A stretch of 64,000 bases of DNA from Hymenobacter sp. 15J16-1T3B (GTDB lineage: Bacteria > Bacteroidota > Bacteroidia > Cytophagales > Hymenobacteraceae). Position numbers and translations under genes: made by a program. The notes beneath the pieces were generated by a model. That model was not told where the DNA came from. It was given only the letters and a program-made list of their open reading frames with translations, and ran no database searches. The number at the start of each line of letters is the position of its first letter. The first letter of the stretch is position 1. The stretch lies in assembly GCF_020711235.1 (NCBI RefSeq), contig NZ_JAJFAV010000001.1, positions 310,001-374,000 of the forward strand, in the 5' to 3' direction. This document shows positions 44,036-52,339 of this stretch, in pieces.

Positions 44036-44427
44036 TGCGCCGCCTTGCCTTGGCCGCCCTGCTGCTGCTCGGCGGCTGCGCCAGCCCCGAGGCCCGCGTA
44101 CCGAACTGGGCGGGTGGCCTCGTGGAACAGCCCGGCCTGTACGTCGACCCGCGCACGGGCCTGCATCTCCGGGTGAAAACCGCCGGGGGCTTGGTCAACT
44201 ACACGGTGCAGGACAGCACCGGCCGGGAGCTGTTTCACAACCGGGAGCGGGCCAGCGCCCACCAGCGCTGGGCCCTGTACGCGGCTCCCGACGGCAGCCT
44301 CTGGGTCGCCAGCTCCGACGTCGGCACCATTGTGTGGCGCCGAAATTCCGAGGGCGCGTACTACCAGCGCGACGCCACGGGCGAAGAGCCGGACCGCCCG
44401 GCCGTCCTGGCGCCTTTCTATCGTTGA
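44032..44427 (+). CDS. Small lipoprotein inside the MoxR operon
   Basis: 131 residues from the ATG at 44032, which overlaps the moxR stop (ATGA); the ATG three bases later is equally possible. Signal with lipobox LLGGC. The mature part (WAGGLVEQPGLYVDPRTGLH, VQDSTGRELFHNRERASAHQ, WALYAAPDGSLWVASSDVG) looks like a small beta domain with a WVASSD strand. No named family. Standard MoxR-Bat operons do not carry it between moxR and the DUF58 gene, so it may be a lineage-specific sensor or envelope anchor of the system. Confidence 0.75.
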   Translation: MMRRLALAALLLLGGCASPEARVPNWAGGLVEQPGLYVDPRTGLHLRVKTAGGLVNYTVQDSTGRELFHNRERASAHQRWALYAAPDGSLWVASSDVGTIVWRRNSEGAYYQRDATGEEPDRPAVLAPFYR

Positions 44428-44448
44428 ATCTGCCTGTTCCCGCTTCTT

Positions 44449-45333
44449 GTGCTCGACGCCGCCGCCCTGCTTGCCCTCGGTAACCTACCCCTGGTGGCCC
44501 GGCTCATTGCCGACGGCGCCCAGGCCGGGCTTCATCCCAGCCGCCGGCGTGGCGCGGGCCTGGAATTCAGCCAGTACCGCCCCTATCAACCCGGCGACGA
44601 CCTGCGCCGCCTCGACTGGCGCCTAGCCGCCCGCTCCGACCGCTACTACCTGCGCGAATCGGACGTGGACACGCGCCTGACCGTGCGCCTCGTGCTCGAT
44701 GCCAGTGCCTCGATGAACCACACCGACGCCGCGGGCGTGAGCAAGCTGGCCTACGCCCGGTTGCTGCTGGCCGGCCTGGCCCACGTCAGCCAGCAGCAGG
44801 GCGACGCCCCGGGCCTCTACGTGCTCGGCTCTGCCGGCCTGCGCACCATTCCGCCGCGCGCCGACGCGGGCCAGCTGCCGCGGCTGTTTCACGCCCTCGG
44901 GGCCACCACGGCCGCCGGCCTGCTGCCCACCGACGCGGCCACGGCCGGCCCCTTGCTCAGCCGCCAGGGCAACACGCTCACCGTGCTCGTGTCGGACTTC
45001 TACGACCTGGAGCCCGCCGCCCCGCTGGACCGCCTGCTCACCCAGCTGCGCGCAGCCGGCGGCGACGTACTGGCCCTGCACCTGCTGGCTCCCAACGAGC
45101 TGACACTGGATTACCCGGCCGCGGCTACCCTCGAAGACCTCGAAACCGGCCAGCGCGTGCAGCTCGACCCCGCCCAACGCCCCGCCTACCAGCAACAGCT
45201 GCAGGCCTGGTTGCGCCAAACCGAGCAAGCCATCCGCGGCCACGGCCTCGACTATTACCGCCTGCTGACCGACGAGCCCCCGGCCGCTGCCCTGCGCACG
45301 GTGCTGCGCCGCCGGCAGGGCGCTGCCCGCTGA
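44449..45333 (+). CDS. DUF58 (VWA-like) protein
   Basis: 294 residues from a GTG start. The family block RRRGAGLEFSQYRPYQPGDD, LRRLDWRLAARSDRYYLRE is complete. A von Willebrand A-type metal site is present as LVLDASASM (D-x-S-x-S), with TVLVSDFYDLE further on. DUF58 proteins are the usual direct partners of MoxR ATPases. No membrane span is seen, so it is probably cytosolic or peripheral. It lies 21 bases after the lipoprotein gene. Confidence 0.9.
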   Translation: MLDAAALLALGNLPLVARLIADGAQAGLHPSRRRGAGLEFSQYRPYQPGDDLRRLDWRLAARSDRYYLRESDVDTRLTVRLVLDASASMNHTDAAGVSKLAYARLLLAGLAHVSQQQGDAPGLYVLGSAGLRTIPPRADAGQLPRLFHALGATTAAGLLPTDAATAGPLLSRQGNTLTVLVSDFYDLEPAAPLDRLLTQLRAAGGDVLALHLLAPNELTLDYPAAATLEDLETGQRVQLDPAQRPAYQQQLQAWLRQTEQAIRGHGLDYYRLLTDEPPAAALRTVLRRRQGAAR

Positions 45334-45447
45334 CGCGCCGCCCCTGCACCCAGTGGCAGCTATTTTGCAGCGGCCGCCGGCCCCCACGTAAGCAGCCCCG
45401 CCGCCGGTGCGGCCGTCTGTCCCTCGCCACCACTTGTTTTTGCCCCG

Positions 45448-46965
45448 TTGCTGTTCTTCGCCAATCCTGCCGCCTTGTGGGCCCTGCTGGGGCTGCTGGT
45501 GCCGCTGGCCATTCACCTCTGGAACCGCCGGCCGGGCCGGGTGGTGCCGGTGGGCGCCCTGCGCTGGCTGACGGCCGGGGCCAACCGCCGCATGCGTCGC
45601 CTGCACCTCACGCAGTGGCCCCTGCTGCTGCTGCGCCTGTTGCTGCTGGGCATACTGGCCACTGTGCTGCTGGGCCCGCGCTGGCAACGGCCGGCTCGGC
45701 CCGGCCGGCCGCAGGTTCTGGTCAGCCCCGAGGTGCTGGGCACGCCGGCCTGGCCGCTGCTGCGCCCCACCGTCGATTCGCTGCGGCGGCGCGGGGCCGA
45801 GCTGCGCCTATTCGCTCCGGGCTTTCAGCACTGGTCCGATTCCGCCGCGGGCCGCCCGCAACCGGTAGCCGATGCCGCAGCGGGCGCCGACTGGTTCTGG
45901 CCGCGGGCCGCCGCCGCCGCCGATAGTTTTCCGGCCCAACCGCTGTACTTGTTTACCTCCGCCGGCCTCGCGCACTTCGCCGGCAGCCGCCCGGCCCTGC
46001 CCGCGCGGCTGCGCTGGCAGCTGGTGCCGCCAGACTCGGCGGCCCGCTCGTGGCTGCAAGCCGCCGCCCGCCCCGCCCCCGATTCGCTGTGGCTAACCAT
46101 CGGGCGCGGCGACGCTGCTGGCATCCGCTTTCGGCGCCAACGGCTGGCGTGGCCGGCGCAGGCGCAGCCGCTGCGCGTGCCTGGGCTGCCCGCCCTGCAA
46201 TTGCAGCCGCGCGGGCCCGGATTCGTGGTACAAGCCGCCGGCGGCGCCGCGGTGCCGGTGACGCTGCCGCTGCGCATCGGCATTGGCTACGACGCCACCC
46301 GCCGCGCCGACCTGCGTTACGTGCAGGCCGCGCTGCGCGCCGCCGCGCCGCTGCTGCCCGCCGGCCTCCGCCTGCAAGTGCAGCCGACGGCCGCTGCCGG
46401 CACTCTGGCGGCCGATTCCCTTGACTGGCTGTTGTGGCTGTCGGATGCGCCGCTGCCCGCGCAGCTCCGCCAGCAGCTGCCCCGGGGCCTGCGGGTTCTC
46501 CACGATGCGGCGGGACCGGGTCAGCCCGTGGCCGGTTCTTTTGCCTTCGCCGACCGGCCCGATGCCACCGCCCAACTGCTGCGGCGCAGCGCGGCGGCCC
46601 CGGCGGGCACCGCTGCGCAGTGGACCGATGCCGCGGGCCAGCCGGTGCTGACCCTGCAACGGCACGGGCGGGGCGCTGAGTATTACCTGCACACGCGCTT
46701 TCACCCGCAGTGGAGTAGCTTGCCCGACGACGGCCAGCTCCCGGAACTGCTGCTCGCCCTGCTGAACCCGGTGGCGCCGGACCGCGCCGAAACGCGCAGC
46801 TTGGCGCCGCAGCAGCTCACGGCCCGACTGGCCGACGGCGCAGCCGCCGTACCGCCGCGGCGCACCGCCCGCGACTTACGTCCTTGGCTGGCGCTGGCGG
46901 CGGGTTTACTATTCGGCCTCGAACGCCTGCTGGCCACGCGCCGCTCACGCTCCACTACCGCATGA
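45448..46965 (+). CDS. BatA-domain membrane protein
   Basis: 505 residues from a TTG start. The first 85 residues are the aerotolerance-regulator N-terminal domain (LFFANPAALWALLGLLVPLA, IHLWNRRPGRVVPVGALRWL, WPLLLLRLLLLGILATVLLG) with two membrane spans. The rest is periplasmic, very rich in Ala, Arg, Leu and Pro, with an LRIGIGYDATRRADLRYVQA segment, and ends in a third span (LRPWLALAAGLLFGLERLLA). It has no VWA MIDAS. It should present a complex built with DUF58 and MoxR at the membrane. The stop overlaps the next start (ATGA). Confidence 0.87.
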   Translation: MLFFANPAALWALLGLLVPLAIHLWNRRPGRVVPVGALRWLTAGANRRMRRLHLTQWPLLLLRLLLLGILATVLLGPRWQRPARPGRPQVLVSPEVLGTPAWPLLRPTVDSLRRRGAELRLFAPGFQHWSDSAAGRPQPVADAAAGADWFWPRAAAAADSFPAQPLYLFTSAGLAHFAGSRPALPARLRWQLVPPDSAARSWLQAAARPAPDSLWLTIGRGDAAGIRFRRQRLAWPAQAQPLRVPGLPALQLQPRGPGFVVQAAGGAAVPVTLPLRIGIGYDATRRADLRYVQAALRAAAPLLPAGLRLQVQPTAAAGTLAADSLDWLLWLSDAPLPAQLRQQLPRGLRVLHDAAGPGQPVAGSFAFADRPDATAQLLRRSAAAPAGTAAQWTDAAGQPVLTLQRHGRGAEYYLHTRFHPQWSSLPDDGQLPELLLALLNPVAPDRAETRSLAPQQLTARLADGAAAVPPRRTARDLRPWLALAAGLLFGLERLLATRRSRSTTA

Positions 46966-49166
46966 CGACCACCACCGTTTCTTCTGCGTCCCTGGGGCCG
47001 GCTCGCCAGGTCTTGCAACGGGCTTGGCAGCGCTACCGCTGGCAGTGCTTGGCCACCTTGCTGCTGCTGGCGGCTGCGGGCGGCGGGGCGCTGTACGCCG
47101 CTTACCGACACTGGGCCAACGCGCCCCTGCTGGCGGGCATAGCAGCGGCGAGTTGCAGCCTGCTGCTGGCCGCACTGTGGCCGCTGCGGCACGTGGATGC
47201 GGCGTGGGCGGCCCGGCGCTTCGACCGGCAGTTTCCCGAACTAGAAGACAGCACTGGCCTGCTGTTGACGGAGCCCTCCTCCATGCTGAGCCGGCTTCAG
47301 CAGCAGCGCGTAGCCGACCGGCTGCTCCAGCTCCATAACCCCGCTGCCGCTCTGCCGGCACCGTGGCGCGTTGGCCTCGCCGCGACCTTGGTGCTGGCTT
47401 TGCTTGGCGCCGCACTCTGGCCGCGCACGCGGTCGACGGCGCCGTCTGTGGTGTCCTTGCAACCTCATTTTACCCCCGAAGCAGGCCCGGCGGCTACGGC
47501 CGCGCCGCGTTTGCGCAGCACCCAAGTTCTTATCGTGCCGCCGGCTTACACCCGGCAGCCGGCGGCCGCGGCGGCTCAGTTGTCGTTTCGCTGCCCGCAG
47601 GGCGCGCTGGTGCGCTGGACGCTGCACCTGAGCCGCCGCTCCGCGCCGCCGCAGCTGCTGCTGGCTGGCAAGGCGCCGGTGCTGTTTCGGGCCGTAGCCG
47701 GCCAGCCAGCTACTTACGTGGCCGAATTTCGCTTCACGCGCTCCACCTTGTACCGCCTGCTAGTGGCCGGCCGGCCGTCGGATGATTACGCCGTGGACGT
47801 GCAGCCCGACGCGGCCCCCACGCTGCGCCTGCTGGCCCCGCGGCCCTACACCCTGATTGAGCGTCAACAGTCGCCCGCCGTGGCGGTGCGCACCGAACTG
47901 CGCGACGACTACGGCCTGACGCGGGCGCGCTTGGTCGTTACCACCGCGCAGGGCTCGGGCGAGGCAGTGAAGTTTCGGGAAGTGGTGATGGACCTCAGCG
48001 CCACCTTGCGCGGGCAGCCGCGGCAGCAGCGCACTACCACCACCCTGCGCCTGCCCGCGCTGGGGCTTACCTACGGCGACGAGCTGTACGTGTACGCCGA
48101 AGCCTGGGACGCGGCCGGCCACCGCGCCCGCACCGATGCGGCCCTAGTGCAGTGGCAGGACACGGCCGCCACCGCCGACGACGTAGCGGCCATTTCCCTC
48201 GGCGTCAACCAAATGCCCGCGTACTTCCGCAGCCAGCGGCAAATCATCATCGACACCGAAAAGCTGCTGGCTCAGCGCCGCCGGCTGTCCGCAGCCGAGT
48301 TTCGCGCCCGCGCCAACAGCCTCGGCGACGACCAGAAAATTCTGCGCCTGCGCTACGGCAAGTTCCTCGGCGAGGAAGGCGACCATACCATGACCGAAGC
48401 CGCCGAAGCCATGCCCATTGCCGAGGACGGCGCGGAACCCGCTTCCCACGCCGAAGCCGATGAGCACGACCACCCGGCACCGCCCACCGCGGAAGGCGGT
48501 CTGCCCACCGCCGAGAGTCTGCTCACGCCCTATCAGCACCTGCACGACGACGCCGAAACGGCCGACTTCCTCGAACCCCAGGTGAAAGCCAAACTGCGCG
48601 CCGTGCTCAGCCAGATGTGGGACGCCGAGCTGCGCCTGCGCCTCGCGCAGCTGCCCGAGGCCCTGCCCTACGAAAACCGCGCCCTGCGCCTGCTCAAGCA
48701 GGTGCAGCAGCAAACGCGCCTGTACGTGCGCAAGTCGGGCGTGGAGCTGCCGCCGCTGCCCGAGGTCGAAAAGCGCCTGACCGGCGACTTGAGCAAGACC
48801 ACCGCTCCTCACCGCCAAGGCCAGCAACCTGTGGCTGAAACCCAGGCCGCCATCCGGCGCGCGCTGCCGCTGCTGGCAGCTTACCGCGCCGGCCAACGCC
48901 CCGCCCCCGCCGACGCCCGCCGCCTGCAGCCGGCGGGGCAAGAGCTCGGCCTGGCCGCCCTGCGGGAGCCTGGCGCGGCCCTGCCGGCCCTGCGGGCCTG
49001 GCGCCGCTTGCTGGCGCAGGTGCAGGCCGCCCGGCCCGTGGCGCCCGCCGACTTAGAGGCCGTCGAACGGGCGCTGACGCAGCTGCTGCCCGCCCCCACG
49101 CCCACGCCCCAACGGCCCGCCGCCGCCCCGCTAGCCCGGCGCTATTTTCAGGAACTTCGCCGCTGA
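46962..49166 (+). CDS. DUF4175-like large membrane protein
   Basis: 734 residues from the ATG at 46962, overlapping the BatA stop. Two N-terminal membrane spans (about 28-46, 54-72) and one at about 130-150 are followed by a beta-rich periplasmic part (TQVLIVPPAYTRQPAA, LRLLAPRPYTLIERQQSPAV, LRDDYGLTRARLVVTTAQGS). A long charged, coiled-coil-like C-terminus carries an His/Asp/Glu-rich patch (EADEHDHPAP). DAAWAARRFDRQFPELEDST near residue 80 is typical of DUF4175-type proteins of Bacteroidota MoxR operons. The His/Asp patch might bind metal. Function is unknown. Confidence 0.8.
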   Translation: MTTTTVSSASLGPARQVLQRAWQRYRWQCLATLLLLAAAGGGALYAAYRHWANAPLLAGIAAASCSLLLAALWPLRHVDAAWAARRFDRQFPELEDSTGLLLTEPSSMLSRLQQQRVADRLLQLHNPAAALPAPWRVGLAATLVLALLGAALWPRTRSTAPSVVSLQPHFTPEAGPAATAAPRLRSTQVLIVPPAYTRQPAAAAAQLSFRCPQGALVRWTLHLSRRSAPPQLLLAGKAPVLFRAVAGQPATYVAEFRFTRSTLYRLLVAGRPSDDYAVDVQPDAAPTLRLLAPRPYTLIERQQSPAVAVRTELRDDYGLTRARLVVTTAQGSGEAVKFREVVMDLSATLRGQPRQQRTTTTLRLPALGLTYGDELYVYAEAWDAAGHRARTDAALVQWQDTAATADDVAAISLGVNQMPAYFRSQRQIIIDTEKLLAQRRRLSAAEFRARANSLGDDQKILRLRYGKFLGEEGDHTMTEAAEAMPIAEDGAEPASHAEADEHDHPAPPTAEGGLPTAESLLTPYQHLHDDAETADFLEPQVKAKLRAVLSQMWDAELRLRLAQLPEALPYENRALRLLKQVQQQTRLYVRKSGVELPPLPEVEKRLTGDLSKTTAPHRQGQQPVAETQAAIRRALPLLAAYRAGQRPAPADARRLQPAGQELGLAALREPGAALPALRAWRRLLAQVQAARPVAPADLEAVERALTQLLPAPTPTPQRPAAAPLARRYFQELRR

Positions 49167-49167
49167 C

Positions 49168-50973
49168 ATGCTCGCCTCCGTTTCTTCCGGCTTGTTGCTC
49201 TATTATGCCCACGCCACGCTGTGCTTGCTGCTAGCCGTCGGTCTGGCTTGGCAGGCCTGGCGTAGCGCGCCCGGTCCGCGCCGGCTGGGGCGGTTGCTGG
49301 CGGGCCTACTGGCGGCTACGGCGTTATGGTTGAGCGCGTACCCCCCGGAGCACACCGTGGAGACGGATGGGGCCGGCGCGGCTATTCTTCTCACACCTGG
49401 GTATTCGGTTGATACGGTTCGGGCCCTGCGCCGCCGTTTGGGTCCGGTGCCCTTGCTGCGCTACCGCCCCATTGCCCAGTCCGGCGGCGACACTCTGGCC
49501 CTCAACTCCTTGCCGGCTTTGACCGAACGATTGGCAGAGCTTCGTCAATTGCACGTGCTAGGCAATGGCCTCCCGGTGGCCGACGTGGCAGCGCTGCCGC
49601 CCAACCTCCAGCTCGTGCCGCACCCGGCAGTGGCAGGACCTCGGTTTGTTTCGGCCCTCTGGAATGAGCGGCTGGCCTTGGGCGAAACCCTGCGCCTCGA
49701 AGGCCGCTTCCTCGGCTCCGGAACGCAGCCGGTATGGGTGCGCCTGAGCGTCGCCGGGCGGCTGCAAGACTCGGTGCAGCTGCCCGCCGCGGGCGGCGCG
49801 TTTACCTTACGCGGCCAGCCCCGCTACGCCGGCCGGCAGCTGGCCCGCCTCGACGCGCGCCAGGGCCGCGCCCACTTGGCCACCGAGCCCGTGCCGCTGC
49901 AGGTGCAGCCGGCCCGCCGCCTGCGCGTGTTGCTGCTCGTCGGTTCGCCCTCGTTCGAGCTGAACTTATTGAAAAACCACCTGGCCAGCCGCGGCCACCA
50001 AGTAGCGCTGCGCCTGCGCCTCAGCCGCGGCCTGCTGCAAACCGAGGCGCAAAACCAACCTGCCGCCGACGTCACCAGCCTCACGCCCGCCGCTTGGCGC
50101 CGCTACGACGCCGTGGTGACCGACGCCGACGGCCTCAACGGCCTCACCCCAGCCGAAGCCAGCCACCTAGCCGCCGCCACTGCCGACGGGCTGGGCGTGC
50201 TGCTCGTTGGTGCCACCGACCTACCGCGCGCCCTGCCGGGACGCAGTGATTTTGCGCTGCAGGCTCGCCCCGTCTCCCTGGCCGAGCAGCCTCAGCTTAT
50301 CCGTTGGCCCGAGGGTAGCGCCACCGCACCGCTGCCCGCCCTGCTGCGCCCCACGCCCAACACCCGCCCCCTGGTTACCGGTCCGGCCGCCGCTATTGCC
50401 GCCGCCAGCCGCCGCACGGGTTGGGGCACGGTGCTCGTGGCCACGCCCGCCACCACGTTTCAGTGGCTGCTCAGCGGCGCCACCGCCCGCTACGATTCGT
50501 ACTGGCGCGCCTTGCTGGGGGCCGTGGCCCGGCCGCTGGAGCCGGCCACGCGCTGGAGCACGCCCCGCTGGCCGCGGCCCGACGAGCCGCTGACCGTGCA
50601 GCTCACCACCGCCCGCCCCCTGCCCCGCGCTGCCGCCATCACCGTAACGCCGGCGCAAGGGCCCGCCACTCCGCTGGCTTTGCGCCAGCATCCCGCGCAG
50701 AACGGTACCTGGCAAGGCACATACTGGCCCGCCGGCGCGGGTTGGCACCAAGCCACAGCCCCGGGGCAGGATACGGCCGCGTTCTACGTATTCGCCCCCT
50801 CCGACTGGCAGGGGCCGCTGCAGGCCCAACAGCTGTCAGCCGTTCAGCGCAGCGTCGATGCTTTTTCGGGTTCGGGGCGGTCCAGCCACGAGGAGCCCTG
50901 GCTGCCGGCCGGCTGGTTTTTTGCCTTTTTTGTAGGGGCGACCGGCTGGCTTTGGCTCGACGAAAAGCGTTGA
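49168..50973 (+). CDS. Membrane protein with amidotransferase-like domain (MoxR operon)
   Basis: 601 residues, starting one base after the previous stop. Two N-terminal spans (about 5-24, 39-56), a long periplasmic region and a C-terminal span (LPAGWFFAFFVGATGWLWL) are visible. The middle holds a class I glutamine-amidotransferase-like Rossmann region (LRVLLLVGSPSFELNLLKNH, YDAVVTDADGLNGLTPAEAS, GLGVLLVGATDLP) without an obvious catalytic Cys nucleophile, so it is likely a binding domain. Similar proteins end MoxR/BatA operons in planctomycetes and Bacteroidota. It is the last gene of the six-gene unit. Confidence 0.8.
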   Translation: MLASVSSGLLLYYAHATLCLLLAVGLAWQAWRSAPGPRRLGRLLAGLLAATALWLSAYPPEHTVETDGAGAAILLTPGYSVDTVRALRRRLGPVPLLRYRPIAQSGGDTLALNSLPALTERLAELRQLHVLGNGLPVADVAALPPNLQLVPHPAVAGPRFVSALWNERLALGETLRLEGRFLGSGTQPVWVRLSVAGRLQDSVQLPAAGGAFTLRGQPRYAGRQLARLDARQGRAHLATEPVPLQVQPARRLRVLLLVGSPSFELNLLKNHLASRGHQVALRLRLSRGLLQTEAQNQPAADVTSLTPAAWRRYDAVVTDADGLNGLTPAEASHLAAATADGLGVLLVGATDLPRALPGRSDFALQARPVSLAEQPQLIRWPEGSATAPLPALLRPTPNTRPLVTGPAAAIAAASRRTGWGTVLVATPATTFQWLLSGATARYDSYWRALLGAVARPLEPATRWSTPRWPRPDEPLTVQLTTARPLPRAAAITVTPAQGPATPLALRQHPAQNGTWQGTYWPAGAGWHQATAPGQDTAAFYVFAPSDWQGPLQAQQLSAVQRSVDAFSGSGRSSHEEPWLPAGWFFAFFVGATGWLWLDEKR

Positions 50974-50992
50974 ACCCCAGTACCGGCGGGGA

Positions 50993-51232
50993 TTAGTACC
51001 GGATGCCCGGGTGGCCGCTGAGGCGCGGGTCGGGGGCCTCGCCCACCAAATAATCCCCTACTTGCATCACGCGGCCCCGCAGGGGGCCTTCGAAGTCGAG
51101 CTGGGCCGGAACGGGCGACGGGGTAGCAGCAACGGACGGAAACGAGGCAACTTGTTCGGTGAGCGGAGCGGTGGCAACGGGAGCAGGCACGGGCACGGAT
51201 GAGGTGAACGAGGCCACAAAAGTAGGGCCCAC
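50993..51232 (-). CDS. Small Pro/Ala-rich protein, unknown
   Basis: 79 residues, ATG at 51230-51232. The first half is low-complexity (Pro, Val, Ala, Ser, Thr). The second half reads LDFEGPLRGRVMQVGDYLVG and EAPDPRLSGHPGIRY, which looks like a constrained sequence, and the third codon positions are strongly G/C as in true genes here. The plus strand has no credible alternative. It is convergent with the amidotransferase-like gene, 19 bases apart. No function can be proposed. Confidence 0.5.
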   Translation of the reverse strand: MGPTFVASFTSSVPVPAPVATAPLTEQVASFPSVAATPSPVPAQLDFEGPLRGRVMQVGDYLVGEAPDPRLSGHPGIRY

Positions 51233-51257
51233 ATCGGATTCGGGGAAAGCCCGTAAT

Positions 51258-51296
51258 GCAAACCGCCCGGACTTCTCCGAGGAGAAATCCGGGCGG
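51258..51296 (-). terminator. Terminator-like hairpin after the Thr-rich lipoprotein
   Basis: CCGCCCGGACTTCTCC (51263-51278) pairs with GGAGAAATCCGGGCGG (51281-51296) with one mismatch. On the minus strand TTTGCATT follows. It separates two minus-strand genes. Confidence 0.7.
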
Positions 51297-51337
51297 CAGC
51301 CTAAAGCAACAGGGCTGACGCGAGGCCAGCCGCCTAA

Positions 51338-51571
51338 TTACTTGGCAGCTTCCGTGGTGGTAGCTTCCGTGGTGGTCGTGGTGGTAGCGGGAGCAGCAGC
51401 CGTCGTGTCGGCGGTAGCAGCAGCAGCCGTCGTGTCCATAGCCGGAGCAGCAGCCTCGGTGGTGGTGGTTTCGGTGGTCGTAGCTTCCGTGGTTTCAGCA
51501 GCTTTGTCACCGCCGCACGAAGCGAGGCTAACTACGGCGAACAGAGCGGCTACTTTCAGCAGATTTTTCAT
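51338..51571 (-). CDS. Thr/Ala-rich small lipoprotein
   Basis: 77 residues from the ATG at 51569-51571 (MKNLLKVAALFAVVSLASC). Lipobox SLASC with Cys19. The mature part is almost only Thr, Ala and Glu, built of ATTTETTTTEAAAPAMDTTA-like units, so it is disordered and possibly O-glycosylated; Bacteroidota O-glycosylate D-S/T-(hydrophobic) sites such as DTT followed by A. DNA of this stretch is a run of GTGGTGGTAG-like words. It lies divergent from the ECF sigma gene with 137 bases between. Proteins of this kind are common, with unknown role. Confidence 0.72.
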   Translation of the reverse strand: MKNLLKVAALFAVVSLASCGGDKAAETTEATTTETTTTEAAAPAMDTTAAAATADTTAAAPATTTTTTEATTTEAAK

Positions 51572-51708
51572 CTGAGTTGGTAAGTTTGAAAATGTGGTCT
51601 GAAAAACGCCCTTCATACCAGAATACTGAAGAGGTAACCCGAGGAAGAAAATATTTTTTCGGCGGGTTACCGAACGGGCGTTTAGGCATTAAGAACGAGT
51701 AACTGCGC

Positions 51709-52296
51709 ATGGGCAAGGGACAACCTTCCTACACCGACGAGGAGCTGCTGGCGGGAATCCGCCACGGCGACGACCGGGCATTAGCACACATGTACCGCCA
51801 GTATTTACCCACGGTCATCCACTTGGTCACGCAAAACAGCGGCACCGAGGACGAGGCCAAGGATATTTACCAGGAGGGCGTGATGGTGTTCTACGAGAAA
51901 GTCCGCGAGGGCACGCTCGAGCTGAGCTGCCAGATCAAGACCTACTTGTACGCCGTGTGCCGCCGGTTGTGGCTGAAGCGGTTGGCCGAGAAAGGACGCT
52001 ACGGCGGCCGCCTCGACGACTTCGAGCCCTACCTCGAAACCGGCGCCGAGGCCGACTTGGCCGACGCCGAGGAACGCGACCGGCAATTCGCCCTGATGAG
52101 CGAGGCGCTGGTCCGGCTCGGGGAACCGTGCCGGTCCTTGCTCGAGGGGTTTTACCTGCTCGACAAGTCCATGCAGCAGCTCACGGCGGAACACGGCTAC
52201 ACCAACGCCGACAACGCCAAGAATCAGAAATACAAATGCTTGGTGCGTTTGAAGAAGTTGTTTTTCACCCAATACAAGGAAGAGCCGCTTTCCTGA
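51709..52296 (+). CDS. ECF-type RNA polymerase sigma factor
   Basis: 195 residues. Region 2 at about 15-85 (LLAGIRHGDDRALAHMYRQY, AKDIYQEGVMVFYEKVREG, IKTYLYAVCRRLWLKRL) and region 4 at about 120-190 (LGEPCRSLLEGFYLLDKSMQ, QLTAEHGYTNADNAKNQKYK). This region 4 type (NADNAKNQKYKCLVRLKKL) is the common Bacteroidota ECF form. It should direct transcription to a specific promoter set when released from its anti-sigma partner. The gene downstream, 43 bases away, encodes a membrane protein with an anti-sigma-like N-terminus and a protease domain. Confidence 0.9.
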   Translation: MGKGQPSYTDEELLAGIRHGDDRALAHMYRQYLPTVIHLVTQNSGTEDEAKDIYQEGVMVFYEKVREGTLELSCQIKTYLYAVCRRLWLKRLAEKGRYGGRLDDFEPYLETGAEADLADAEERDRQFALMSEALVRLGEPCRSLLEGFYLLDKSMQQLTAEHGYTNADNAKNQKYKCLVRLKKLFFTQYKEEPLS

Positions 52297-52339
52297 CCGA
52301 CGCCCCTCCCCTGGCGGGACTAACACCCGCCCTACCGCT

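Noticed and set aside
51011-51202. 63-codon plus-strand frame after the MoxR operon
   Set aside because: The minus-strand frame at 50993-51232 has the better third-position bias and a constrained C-terminus.
51340-51530. Repeated GTGGTGGTAG-like words as a possible CRISPR or tandem repeat array
   Set aside because: They are the low-complexity Thr/Ala codons of the small lipoprotein gene; no spacers and no regular unit length.
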